DNA from: Bifidobacterium breve
GTDB taxonomy: Bacteria; Actinomycetota; Thermoleophilia; Miltoncostaeales; Miltoncostaeaceae
Length of the DNA stretch: 5,598 nt
Assembly (NCBI GenBank): GCA_945876305.1
Contig: CAMCOB010000090.1
Location: forward strand, 1 to 5,598
Direction of reading: 5' to 3'
Positions 1 through 5,590 of the stretch are shown piece after piece (position 1 is the stretch's first letter; every line of letters starts with the position of its first letter). The notes below the pieces were generated by a model, which worked only from the letters and a program-made list of their open reading frames with translations, ran no database searches and was not told the DNA's origin. The position numbers and the translations under genes are program-made.

Positions 1-132
1 CTGGTGCTGTTTCGGCGAGGTGCCGCACTGGAGGCGTGGTGTGCCACGCGCCTGGATGCCATCAGCGCAAGCATTGAGGAACTGACCGCCGATGGTGCGC
101 CGGCTGATCCGTTTGACGGTGACGCGGGCTAG
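1..132 (+). CDS. xseB: Exodeoxyribonuclease VII small subunit, C-terminal part (5' end outside window)
   Basis: An open frame runs from base 1 to a TAG stop at 130-132 and gives the last 43 residues of a protein. It reads L-V-L-F-R-R-G-A-A-L, then a Cys at residue 14, then R-L-D-A-I, then I-E-E-L-T-A-D-G, and ends P-F-D-G-D-A-G. This order (LF-x-RG, helix with Cys, L-D-x-A, IEEL, then an acidic tail with PFD) matches the C-terminal half of XseB, a small helical protein of about 70-80 residues. XseB binds the large subunit XseA, and the complex degrades single-stranded DNA to short oligonucleotides in the cytoplasm. xseA would be expected just upstream, but it is outside the window. The stop lies one base from the stop of the convergent membrane-protein gene. 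The call rests on a short fragment, so a different small helical protein is not excluded. Confidence 0.75.
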   Translation: MVLFRRGAALEAWCATRLDAISASIEELTADGAPADPFDGDAG

Positions 133-133
133 T

Positions 134-652
134 TCAGGCGGACTGGTCGGCGCTCGCGCGCACCCACATCTTCGCGCGCGATGTCGCGAAGGGGAGGGGC
201 GTCGTGGCCCGCAGGATTGTCACACCCCGCGACTCCTCATCCCCGGTGATCCATGAGCGTGACCTTAGATCGGTGGCACCGGCACCCATTGCGAGCCCGG
301 CGACGATGGGTGCAAAGGGGGCGACCGCAAGCAGTGCCAGCAGCATCAGCGCCAGGGCGACGATGGTGGGGAGGCCCGCCCGTCGCAGCTGCTCGGAGGA
401 CGATTCGATCACGAGGTCGCGCGGTGCGTCAGGCGCGGTGTCGATGGTATTTCGCAGCCACCCACCGCCGACTACAACCTGGGCCAGGCTGAGGACCACC
501 ACCACGATGATCCACGGGATGACCACCCGGGTTGCACTTCCGCCCAGCACGACGATGGACGCCACGAGCCCCACAATGCCGACGGCCGACAGGCCGAAGC
601 CGTTGATGGTGAGGTCTCTGGAGAGTGGCGCGGCGGTTTGCACGGCGGGCAT
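134..652 (-). CDS. Small multi-pass membrane protein of unknown function
   Basis: A 172-residue protein starts at the ATG at 652-650 and ends at the TGA at 136-134. Hydrophobic segments lie at about residues 17-38, 42-63, 94-112 and 112-127. The last two run together around A-P-F-A-P and may form a re-entrant hairpin or a single long helix, so there are three or four membrane passes. The middle loop (about 64-93) holds most of the charged residues, and the C-terminal 45 residues are polar. I recognise no family motif or catalytic residues. The frame stays open upstream to an ATG at 748, but that start would overlap the preceding gene by 64 bases and adds a non-hydrophobic tail unlike a membrane-protein start, so I prefer 652. 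Upstream bases GCGAG give only a weak ribosome site. It follows the secreted repeat protein by 32 bases on the same strand and is probably co-transcribed with it. Confidence 0.65.
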   Translation of the reverse strand: MPAVQTAAPLSRDLTINGFGLSAVGIVGLVASIVVLGGSATRVVIPWIIVVVVLSLAQVVVGGGWLRNTIDTAPDAPRDLVIESSSEQLRRAGLPTIVALALMLLALLAVAPFAPIVAGLAMGAGATDLRSRSWITGDEESRGVTILRATTPLPFATSRAKMWVRASADQSA

Positions 653-684
653 ACTCGCAGATCGCGCCGCACCGGGATACGGGG

Positions 685-2268
685 TTAGCGAACCACCAGA
701 ATGAGCGAGCGGCTGGTGCCACCGCGTGGCGTCGCGGTGAGGCGCCACCGACCGCGCCCGAGGGCCGCACCGCTGAGCCCACCTTCGAAGGTGATGGCAT
801 TGGCGCCGTCTGCACCGCTCAGCACGAGCGCTCCCACTTCGCGGCCACCTGCCGATGGTGTGACGGCCAGCCGCACGCGGGAGGGGTTGGAGAGCCCGAA
901 GGTGACCCTAAAGCGTTGGCCGGGGCTCACAGTCGCGGGGCGTGCCCGGAGGTCCACCAGAATCGCCGGACCCGGCTGGTCGGACCCGGCAAGACCTGTG
1001 GCCGACGACACACCAGCCTGCGCGATGGACGGGTCGAGTGCTGGGTCGGTCCACTGCCACACAACGGGTGCGATGCCGTTGTCCCCGATGACGCCCTCAG
1101 GGGCAATTGCCGGAGAGCGCGGATCGGAGATGGTCGCCGGTGCGCCGAAGTCGGCGGTGGCGGCACGGAGCGCAGCTTGGGCCACGTACGAGGTGCCGGT
1201 GGTTGCGGGCCAGGTGACGAGCGCCGCCCCCGCTCCGCTCACCGACAGACGGGGTGTTCCCGCGGTCACGGAGCCGTCTGACAGATCACGGGGCGGACCC
1301 CAGGGCTGGCCAGCAACCCGCGTGGCCGCCTGCACCACGCCAGAACGCACCCACGTGGCCACCGCATTTCCCTCGCCATCGGTGGCCACCTGCGCCCCCC
1401 GGGCCTGCGTGCCAGGTCGCGAGATGTCATCCGGCTTGGTCCACACACCGCCCACCGGAAGCGACGCGGCCTGAGTGATGACCTCGGCGCCGCGCAGGAG
1501 GGTCCAGGCGGCAATTGCGTCACCGGATGGCGCTATGGCGACCGCTGGGTCAACAAAGACCGAAGAACTGGCCTGAGACACGTCGACGGGGACACCAAAC
1601 GATCCATCGCGCTGCCGCACGGCCGCGCGCACGCGGTGCTGATCACCCTCGTCGCGACGCCAGGCGATGACCGATCCCCCTGCGCTGGTGGCAACGGCCG
1701 GGGTGAACGCGAGCTCATCCGGCTGCGAGACCGACCGGGTGGCCGCGAAGCGCCCCGATGAAGACGCGCAGGCCGACTCGATCGTATTGGCGCCGCCCGT
1801 CACCGCTTCGCCCGACCATGCGACCAGCGGGGCACACGCGCCGCCAAGCGCCACGACCGGGGTGGTGGCAATGCGGCCCGGAAGCGACAGTGCGGTGGCG
1901 GGAAGAAAGCGGCGACGGGCCGGGCGCAGGCTCACCCGCACACGGCCCCCCTCGATCCATGTGACCGCCGCCTGCCCGCCTGTGGTCATGGCAACGGCCA
2001 CCTGCGTGGCACCGCGGCCACTTCCCGGTACGCGTACCGGCTGGTACCACGGGCCGCCCGGGGTACGCAGCGTTGTGACGACACCGGTCGGAGTGGCCCA
2101 GGCGGCGACCGCCCGACCATCGTCATTGCCCGCGACGGCGGGCGCACCGGTGCCTCTGACCTGCCCGGCGAGGGGCGACGGCGGGAGCCACTGCGTGGCG
2201 GCGCTCGCCCCTGCAGGCAACGCTGCGAGTGCGAGAAGGGTGATGGCGGTGCGGTTCACAACCCCCAT
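685..2268 (-). CDS. Secreted repeat protein, probable beta-propeller with C-terminal beta-sandwich domain
   Basis: This is a 527-residue exported protein. Residues 1-23 form a signal peptide: N-R near the start, a Leu/Ala-rich core, and A-S-A before the likely cleavage site, then A-T-Q-W. Residues about 43-415 contain seven to eight repeats of 40-55 residues, each with a P-A-V-A-like strand, a small glycine turn, A-x-x-A-W, a strand such as V-x-A-A-x-R, then G-x-W/F-x-x-P and L-S or I-S. Such repeats suggest propeller blades. Cys145 and Cys167 lie in the third repeat and are the only cysteines seen in the mature chain, so they could form a disulfide. Residues about 437-527 are a separate beta-rich domain with F-G-L-S-N-P-S-R-V and a closing G-R-W-R-L-T. 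There is no membrane anchor or sortase motif. The ATG at 2268 is preferred over an upstream GTG at 2277 and an internal GTG at 2259; GTGGG lies four bases before it, a weak ribosome site. The function is unknown; binding of an extracellular ligand is an inference. Confidence 0.8.
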   Translation of the reverse strand: MGVVNRTAITLLALAALPAGASAATQWLPPSPLAGQVRGTGAPAVAGNDDGRAVAAWATPTGVVTTLRTPGGPWYQPVRVPGSGRGATQVAVAMTTGGQAAVTWIEGGRVRVSLRPARRRFLPATALSLPGRIATTPVVALGGACAPLVAWSGEAVTGGANTIESACASSSGRFAATRSVSQPDELAFTPAVATSAGGSVIAWRRDEGDQHRVRAAVRQRDGSFGVPVDVSQASSSVFVDPAVAIAPSGDAIAAWTLLRGAEVITQAASLPVGGVWTKPDDISRPGTQARGAQVATDGEGNAVATWVRSGVVQAATRVAGQPWGPPRDLSDGSVTAGTPRLSVSGAGAALVTWPATTGTSYVAQAALRAATADFGAPATISDPRSPAIAPEGVIGDNGIAPVVWQWTDPALDPSIAQAGVSSATGLAGSDQPGPAILVDLRARPATVSPGQRFRVTFGLSNPSRVRLAVTPSAGGREVGALVLSGADGANAITFEGGLSGAALGRGRWRLTATPRGGTSRSLILVVR

Positions 2269-2322
2269 GGTGCCCACGTGCCGGGCTGATGTCCACGCGT
2301 TGGGTCACGTTCGTGTGGATTT
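2269..2322. promoter_or_regulatory. Divergent intergenic region with short CACG-type palindromes
   Basis: These 54 bases separate the secreted-protein gene (leftward) from the RpiR-type regulator (rightward), so promoters for both should lie here or just inside the coding ends. It contains CACGTG at 2275-2280, ACGCGT at 2295-2300 and CACG-TT-CGTG at 2306-2315. These short symmetric sites could be parts of an operator. I do not see a convincing -35/-10 pair for either direction, and neither gene has a strong Shine-Dalgarno sequence. Confidence 0.3.
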
Positions 2323-3156
2323 GTGGAAGGGTCGGGGCGTGCTGCGTCGAAACAATCGCTCGTGCCGCCTGACGCAAATGAACTCGCAGAGGTCCTCCGC
2401 CGTGACTACGAGCGCTTCAGTCCTGCGCAGAAGTCGCTTGCGCGCTACCTGATCGATCACCTGGCGGAACTTCCGTTGGTGTCGGCGCATGAGGTGGCCC
2501 ACGCGGCGCACTGCAGCCCCGCGACCGTGGTGCGCTTTGCGCAGGCGCTCGGATACGCCGGATATCCGGAGATGCAGCGGACTATCCGCCAGGCGCATCG
2601 CCCGGGTCTTGGTGTGCGCGCCGTTGGCGGCCTGCCCCAAGGGCGTGTGCAGGTGCTCGACGCCGACCGTCTCGCCCTCGAGGATGCCGCCGCCCGTCTG
2701 GGCCCCGATGGCGTCACCCCGCTGGCAAGCGCACTCGCCGGTCGGCACCCCATCATTCTTGCCGGCGACGCCACCGCACGACCCGTGCTCGCGTTGCTGG
2801 AGGAGCGACTCTCACGCGCCGGACGCGAGACGCTTGTGGTCGATTCAGTTGAGCCCCGGATCCGCATGCGCCTGGGTGCGCTCGCACGCGGCGGCGCGCT
2901 CATCGCGGTTGCGGTGGGCAAAGACACCCGCGTGGCCGAGTACGCCGTGGCTGCCGCCCGCGCAGCCAGTGCACCGGCTGTGGCGCTGGTCGATTCCAGT
3001 CTCTCCGCTGCCGCACGTGCCCCGCATGTGCGGGTGATTCCCGCTGAGGAGCGCGGTGGGGAGCCAAGTCTCACGGCATTCGTCGCTGTTGCGCAGGCAC
3101 TCGCGCAGTCGCTGGCATCGCAGCCGGTCGCACGTCGCACGCTCTCCGCTGCCTAG
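2323..3156 (+). CDS. MurR/RpiR-family transcriptional regulator (HTH plus SIS domain)
   Basis: This 277-residue protein has the two-domain layout of the MurR/RpiR family. Residues about 21-95 form the DNA-binding domain: F-S-P-A-Q-K-S-L-A-R-Y-L at 32-43, then a helix-turn-helix at about 54-78 with S-P-A-T-V-V-R-F-A-Q-A-L-G-Y, followed by G-Y-P-E-M-Q, all hallmarks of the family. Residues about 130-265 fold as a SIS domain, which in relatives binds a phosphosugar. Here the usual ligand serines are replaced: the first glycine motif reads G-D-A-T-A-R (148-153) and the S-x-S-G motif reads V-A-V-G (196-199). The ligand may therefore differ or be absent. The start is uncertain: the GTG at 2323 and the GTG at 2362 (residue 14) both keep the whole domain, and neither has a strong ribosome site. 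It is divergent from the secreted-protein gene and ends 136 bases before pdxS. Possible targets are either neighbour or itself; none can be assigned from sequence. Confidence 0.88.
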   Translation: MEGSGRAASKQSLVPPDANELAEVLRRDYERFSPAQKSLARYLIDHLAELPLVSAHEVAHAAHCSPATVVRFAQALGYAGYPEMQRTIRQAHRPGLGVRAVGGLPQGRVQVLDADRLALEDAAARLGPDGVTPLASALAGRHPIILAGDATARPVLALLEERLSRAGRETLVVDSVEPRIRMRLGALARGGALIAVAVGKDTRVAEYAVAAARAASAPAVALVDSSLSAAARAPHVRVIPAEERGGEPSLTAFVAVAQALAQSLASQPVARRTLSAA

Positions 3157-3188
3157 CTGAGGCCCGACCTTCACCGAGATGATTCGTA

Positions 3189-3254
3189 CCGGGGCAGGCA
3201 TTCTTCCCATCCGGTGACATTCATTCTCCCCGTCCGGTGTCATTCATTTGCCCC
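3189..3254 (+). repeat. Tandem direct repeats upstream of pdxS (two clear copies, one decayed)
   Basis: Copy one at 3211-3231 and copy two at 3234-3254 share 18 of 21 bases, with the consensus CCGGTG-W-CATTCATT followed by two variable bases and CCCC. The unit spacing is 23 bases, close to two turns of the helix. A weaker relative at 3189-3208 keeps CCGG and CATTCTTCCC. The array ends nine bases before the -10-like hexamer of pdxS and covers the place where its -35 would be. It could be an operator for a vitamin B6 regulator, or the relic of a mobile-element end. Confidence 0.7.
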
Positions 3255-3276
3255 GGCCGTTCTACACTGACGACGA
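3237..3276 (+). promoter_or_regulatory. Probable pdxS-pdxT-yebC promoter
   Basis: TACACT at 3263-3268 fits the actinobacterial TANNNT form of the -10 element. Transcription would then start near 3275-3276. No good -35 is present at 16-18 bases upstream; the nearest resemblance is GTGTCA at 3237-3242 with a 20-base spacer, and it lies inside the direct repeat. A poor -35 overlapped by repeats is what an activator-dependent promoter often looks like, but that is inference. Confidence 0.4.
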
Positions 3277-3296
3277 TGTCTGACGAGGAGAGATGA
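3276..3296 (+). other. Possible leaderless mini-ORF (MSDEER) overlapping the pdxS start
   Basis: ATG at 3276 opens a six-codon frame that ends at the TGA at 3294-3296, so its stop overlaps the pdxS ATG as ATGA. Its first base falls seven to eight bases after the -10-like TACACT, where a transcript would begin, so it could be translated without a leader. It may be chance, and I list it only as a candidate. Confidence 0.2.
3285..3290 (+). promoter_or_regulatory. Shine-Dalgarno sequence of pdxS (bears on start choice)
   Basis: GAGGAG lies two bases before the ATG at 3293 but eight bases before the in-frame GTG at 3299. Spacing alone favours the GTG (302 residues), while codon type favours the ATG (304 residues). 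The two starts differ by only two residues (Met-Lys). Confidence 0.6.
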
Positions 3297-4207
3297 AGGT
3301 GAGCGACAACGCCGGCGCCAATGGCGCGACGGGTACCGACGCAGTCAAGGCAGGCCTCGCCCGGATGTTGAAGGGCGGCGTCATCATGGACGTGGTGGAC
3401 GCCGAGCAGGCGAAGATCGCCGAGGAGGCCGGTGCCTGCGCGGTGATGGCCCTTGAGCGCATCCCGTCTGAGATCCGCAGGGATGGCGGCGTGGCACGCA
3501 TGTCGGACCCCGAGATGATCATCGGTATTCAGGAGGCCGTGAGCATTCCGGTCATGGCGAAGTGCCGCATCGGTCACCACGTCGAGGCGCAGGTGCTCCA
3601 GACACTCGAGGTCGACTACATCGACGAGTCCGAGGTCTTGACGCCCGCCGACGAGGCCAGCCACGTCGACAAGCGTCGATTTACCATTCCGTTCGTATGC
3701 GGTGCCACCAATCTGGGGGAGGCGCTTCGCCGCATCTCCGAGGGCGCCGCGATGATACGCACCAAGGGTGAGGCAGGCACCGGCAACGTTGTTGAGGCCG
3801 TGCGCCACATGAAGACCATCACGCAGGGCATCCGTCGCGTCGCCAGCGCCACCTCCGATGAGCGGTTCGCGATCGCCAAGGAGATGGCGGCACCGCTCGA
3901 CCTCGTTGAGTGGGTGGGTGAGCACGGCCGTTTGCCGGTCGTCAACTTCTCGGCCGGTGGCATCGCGACTCCCGCTGATGCGGCACTGATGATGTATCTG
4001 GGTTGCGAGGGCGTGTTTGTGGGCAGTGGAATCTTTATGAGCGAGGATCCTCCCGCCCGTGCCCGTGCGATCGTGGAGGCCACGACACACTGGGATGACC
4101 CAGAGGTCGTCGCCCGTGTGTCGCGCGGTCTGCGCGAGGCCATGCCGGGTCTCGAGATCGCCCAGATCGCCGCCGAGGGCGGCCTGCTGCAGACCCGGGG
4201 CTGGTGA
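3293..4207 (+). CDS. pdxS: Pyridoxal 5'-phosphate synthase subunit PdxS
   Basis: PdxS is the synthase subunit of the DXP-independent vitamin B6 pathway. It makes pyridoxal 5'-phosphate from ribose 5-phosphate, glyceraldehyde 3-phosphate and ammonia supplied by PdxT, in a cytoplasmic complex of twelve PdxS and up to twelve PdxT in the well-studied members. The 304-residue product is full length. Visible landmarks are K-G-G-V-I-M-D-V-V (27-35), with Asp33 matching the catalytic Asp24 of B. subtilis. Lys90 in V-M-A-K-C-R-I-G-H and Lys158 in I-R-T-K-G-E-A-G-T-G match its Lys81 and Lys149. The phosphate-binding F-S-A-G-G-I-A-T-P and G-V-F-V-G-S-G-I-F are also present. F-V-C-G-A-T-N-L-G-E-A-L and the C-terminal R-G-W are typical of actinobacterial PdxS. 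Cys91 and His96 sit where I would expect a small aliphatic residue and Phe, a mild variation. The stop overlaps the pdxT start as GTGA, implying translational coupling. The start at 3293 is kept, with GTG 3299 as a real alternative. Confidence 0.98.
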   Translation: MKVSDNAGANGATGTDAVKAGLARMLKGGVIMDVVDAEQAKIAEEAGACAVMALERIPSEIRRDGGVARMSDPEMIIGIQEAVSIPVMAKCRIGHHVEAQVLQTLEVDYIDESEVLTPADEASHVDKRRFTIPFVCGATNLGEALRRISEGAAMIRTKGEAGTGNVVEAVRHMKTITQGIRRVASATSDERFAIAKEMAAPLDLVEWVGEHGRLPVVNFSAGGIATPADAALMMYLGCEGVFVGSGIFMSEDPPARARAIVEATTHWDDPEVVARVSRGLREAMPGLEIAQIAAEGGLLQTRGW

Positions 4208-4854
4208 GCAGAGCAGATCTGATGCGGCCCCGGATCGGGGTCTTGGCCGTGCAGGGCGCGGTGTCCGAGCACGAGGCCGCGCTCGCCGACGTAGGGGCCC
4301 GTACCACCCGGGTGCGGTTACCCGGTGAGCTCGATGGCCTTGACGGCCTGGTCATCCCCGGAGGCGAGAGCACCACGTTCGGTCTGGTTGCGGGCCGCTC
4401 GGGGTTGCTCGGCGCCCTGCACGAGCGCATTGCCGGTGGGCTGCCGGTGTTCGGCACGTGTGCGGGTCTCATCATGCTTGCCAGCCGCATTGACGGCGAC
4501 GGTGATCAGGCGTTGATCGGCGGCATGGACATCGTGGTGCGGCGGAATGCCTTCGGTCGCCAACTGGCCTCATTTGAGGCCGACGTGGACGTGCCGGTGC
4601 TCGGTGATCCGCCCATGCGCGGTATCTTTATCCGGGCGCCATGGGTCGAGCAGGTCGGTCCGTCAGTGGAGGTGCTCGCTGAGCACGCTGGCCACATCGT
4701 GGCGGCGCGAGATCGCACACGGATCGTGTGCGCGTTTCATCCGGAGTTGACGGGCGACCGGCGATTGCACAGACTGTTCGTAGACGGGATCCGCGGGGCG
4801 ACGGCGTCGGCGGACGAAGATCTCAAGGGGGGCATCCGTGTCGGGTCACAGTAA
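4204..4854 (+). CDS. pdxT: Pyridoxal 5'-phosphate synthase glutaminase subunit PdxT
   Basis: PdxT is a class I glutamine amidotransferase that hydrolyses glutamine and passes ammonia through PdxS to the PLP-forming site. The 216-residue product shows the family order: I-G-V-L-A-V-Q-G-A-V-x-E-H near the start, P-G-G-E-S-T-T (52-58) for glutamine binding, and the nucleophile Cys86 in F-G-T-C-A-G-L. R-R-N-A-F-G-R-Q (113-120) and I-R-A-P-W-V-E (143-149) follow, then His179 and Glu181 in A-F-H-P-E-L-T-G-D complete the triad. The GTG at 4204 overlaps the pdxS stop by four bases. An ATG at 4222 would remove six residues and starts closer to the usual N terminus. The last 18 or so residues (after G-I-R-G) extend past the normal family end and are rich in acidic and small residues; this part of the gene carries the ribosome site and first codons of yebC. 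Confidence 0.97.
   Translation: MSRADLMRPRIGVLAVQGAVSEHEAALADVGARTTRVRLPGELDGLDGLVIPGGESTTFGLVAGRSGLLGALHERIAGGLPVFGTCAGLIMLASRIDGDGDQALIGGMDIVVRRNAFGRQLASFEADVDVPVLGDPPMRGIFIRAPWVEQVGPSVEVLAEHAGHIVAARDRTRIVCAFHPELTGDRRLHRLFVDGIRGATASADEDLKGGIRVGSQ
4825..4832 (+). promoter_or_regulatory. Shine-Dalgarno sequence of yebC inside pdxT
   Basis: AAGGGGGG lies five bases before the GTG at 4838 and fixes that codon as the yebC start. It sits within the last codons of pdxT, so yebC can be initiated by ribosomes finishing pdxT. Confidence 0.75.
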
Positions 4855-5590
4855 GTGGGCCACCATCAAGCGGAAGAAGGGCGCTGCCGACGCCAAGCGC
4901 GGGCAGCTCTTCTCCAAGCTCACCCGGGCGATCATGGTCGCGGCGCGTGAGGGCGGTGGCGATGCGAATTCGAATGCCACGCTCGCCGGGGCGATCGAAA
5001 AAGCACGTGCCCTCTCGATGCCCAAGGACAACATCGAACGCGCCATCCAAAAAGGCATCGGCGGCGCTGATGGTTCGGTGGACTACGAGACGGTCACGTA
5101 CGAGGGCTACGGGCCCGGTGGAGTGGCAATCCTTTGCGTTGCCCTCACCGATAACCGCAACCGCACTGCAAGCGACGTGCGTCACGCCTTCACCAAGTGC
5201 GGATCCGAGCTGGGCACGCCCGGCAGCGTCGCGTGGCAATTTGAGCGCAAGGGCGTCATCGTCGTGGATGGCGAGGGCATCGACGAAGAGGCCCTCATGG
5301 ATGCGGCCCTCGAGGCCGGGGCACAGGACATTTCCCCTGACGGCTCGCACTGGCAGGTGGTCACCGACCCGGTGGAGCTCGCGCAGGTGCGCGAAGGGCT
5401 TCAGGGCGCAGGAATCACGCTCGCGTCGGCCGACATCACGATGCTCCCCAAGACCACCGTGGAGACCGGCGAGAAGGAGGCGCGTCAGTTGCTGCGCCTG
5501 CTTGACGACCTCGAAGACAACGACGACGTCCAGGACGTGTACGCCAACTTTGATATCTCCGAAGAGGTGATGGAGGCCGTGGCCTCCTAG
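4838..5590 (+). CDS. yebC: YebC/TACO1-family protein
   Basis: This 250-residue protein is a full-length YebC. It begins M-S-G-H-S-K-W-A-T-I-K-R-K-K, the family signature, followed by D-A-K-R-G-Q-L-F-S-K-L. The N-terminal helical domain (about 1-75) also shows M-P-K-D-N-I-E-R-A-I. The second part has Y-E-G-Y-G-P-G-G-V-A and D-N-R-N-R-T-A-S-D-V-R, then G-S-V-A-W-Q-F-E-R-K-G (about 129-139), and the third ends with L-x-D-D-L-E-D-N-D-D-V-Q-D-V-Y-A-N-F. Older annotations call the family transcriptional regulators. Work on mitochondrial TACO1 and bacterial homologues supports a role in translation, including relief of ribosome stalling at proline-rich stretches. The GTG start overlaps the 3' end of pdxT by 17 bases in another frame, so the gene is probably translated from the pdxS-pdxT transcript. 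Its TAG is immediately followed by the ATG of the next gene. Gene order pdxT-yebC-ruvC is common in Actinobacteria. Confidence 0.97.
   Translation: MSGHSKWATIKRKKGAADAKRGQLFSKLTRAIMVAAREGGGDANSNATLAGAIEKARALSMPKDNIERAIQKGIGGADGSVDYETVTYEGYGPGGVAILCVALTDNRNRTASDVRHAFTKCGSELGTPGSVAWQFERKGVIVVDGEGIDEEALMDAALEAGAQDISPDGSHWQVVTDPVELAQVREGLQGAGITLASADITMLPKTTVETGEKEARQLLRLLDDLEDNDDVQDVYANFDISEEVMEAVAS
5572..5587 (+). promoter_or_regulatory. Hairpin at the yebC/ruvC junction covering the likely ruvC ribosome site
   Basis: GGAGGCC at 5572-5578 and GGCCTCC at 5581-5587 are perfect inverted repeats. In RNA they would form a six-pair GC stem with a CGTG loop (or seven pairs on paper), ending three bases before the next ATG. 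The left arm contains GGAGG, the only Shine-Dalgarno-like sequence near that ATG, although 14 bases away. No T tract follows, so it is not an ordinary intrinsic terminator. Confidence 0.45.

Noticed and set aside
204..704. Long plus-strand open frame opposite the membrane-protein gene
   Set aside because: It is the antisense shadow of a GC-rich gene; the product is low-complexity Arg/Ser/Pro/Thr with no recognisable domain, while the minus-strand product has clean membrane segments.
653..748. N-terminal extension of the membrane protein to the ATG at 748
   Set aside because: It would overlap the upstream gene by 64 bases and adds 32 polar residues that look like read-through of out-of-frame sequence.
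701..1474. Plus-strand open frames opposite the secreted repeat protein
   Set aside because: The products are Arg/Pro/Ala-rich and without motifs; the minus-strand frame has a signal peptide and regular repeats over its full length.
3157..3210. Possible intrinsic terminator after the RpiR-type gene
   Set aside because: Only short, weak complementary words (such as CCCG with CGGG) were found and no T tract follows.
3276..3298. ATG at 3276 as the true pdxS start with a sequencing frameshift
   Set aside because: The frame closes after six codons and the pdxS frame already has a suitable start with a ribosome site, so no error needs to be assumed.
3221..4090. 289-codon minus-strand frame opposite pdxS
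   Set aside because: It is mirrored from pdxS codons; pdxS is certain and the antisense product has no family features or start signals.
4728..5570. 280-codon plus-strand frame overlapping yebC
   Set aside because: It is another reading frame of yebC with an Arg/Ser/Pro-rich product; yebC itself has the full family signature and a strong ribosome site.
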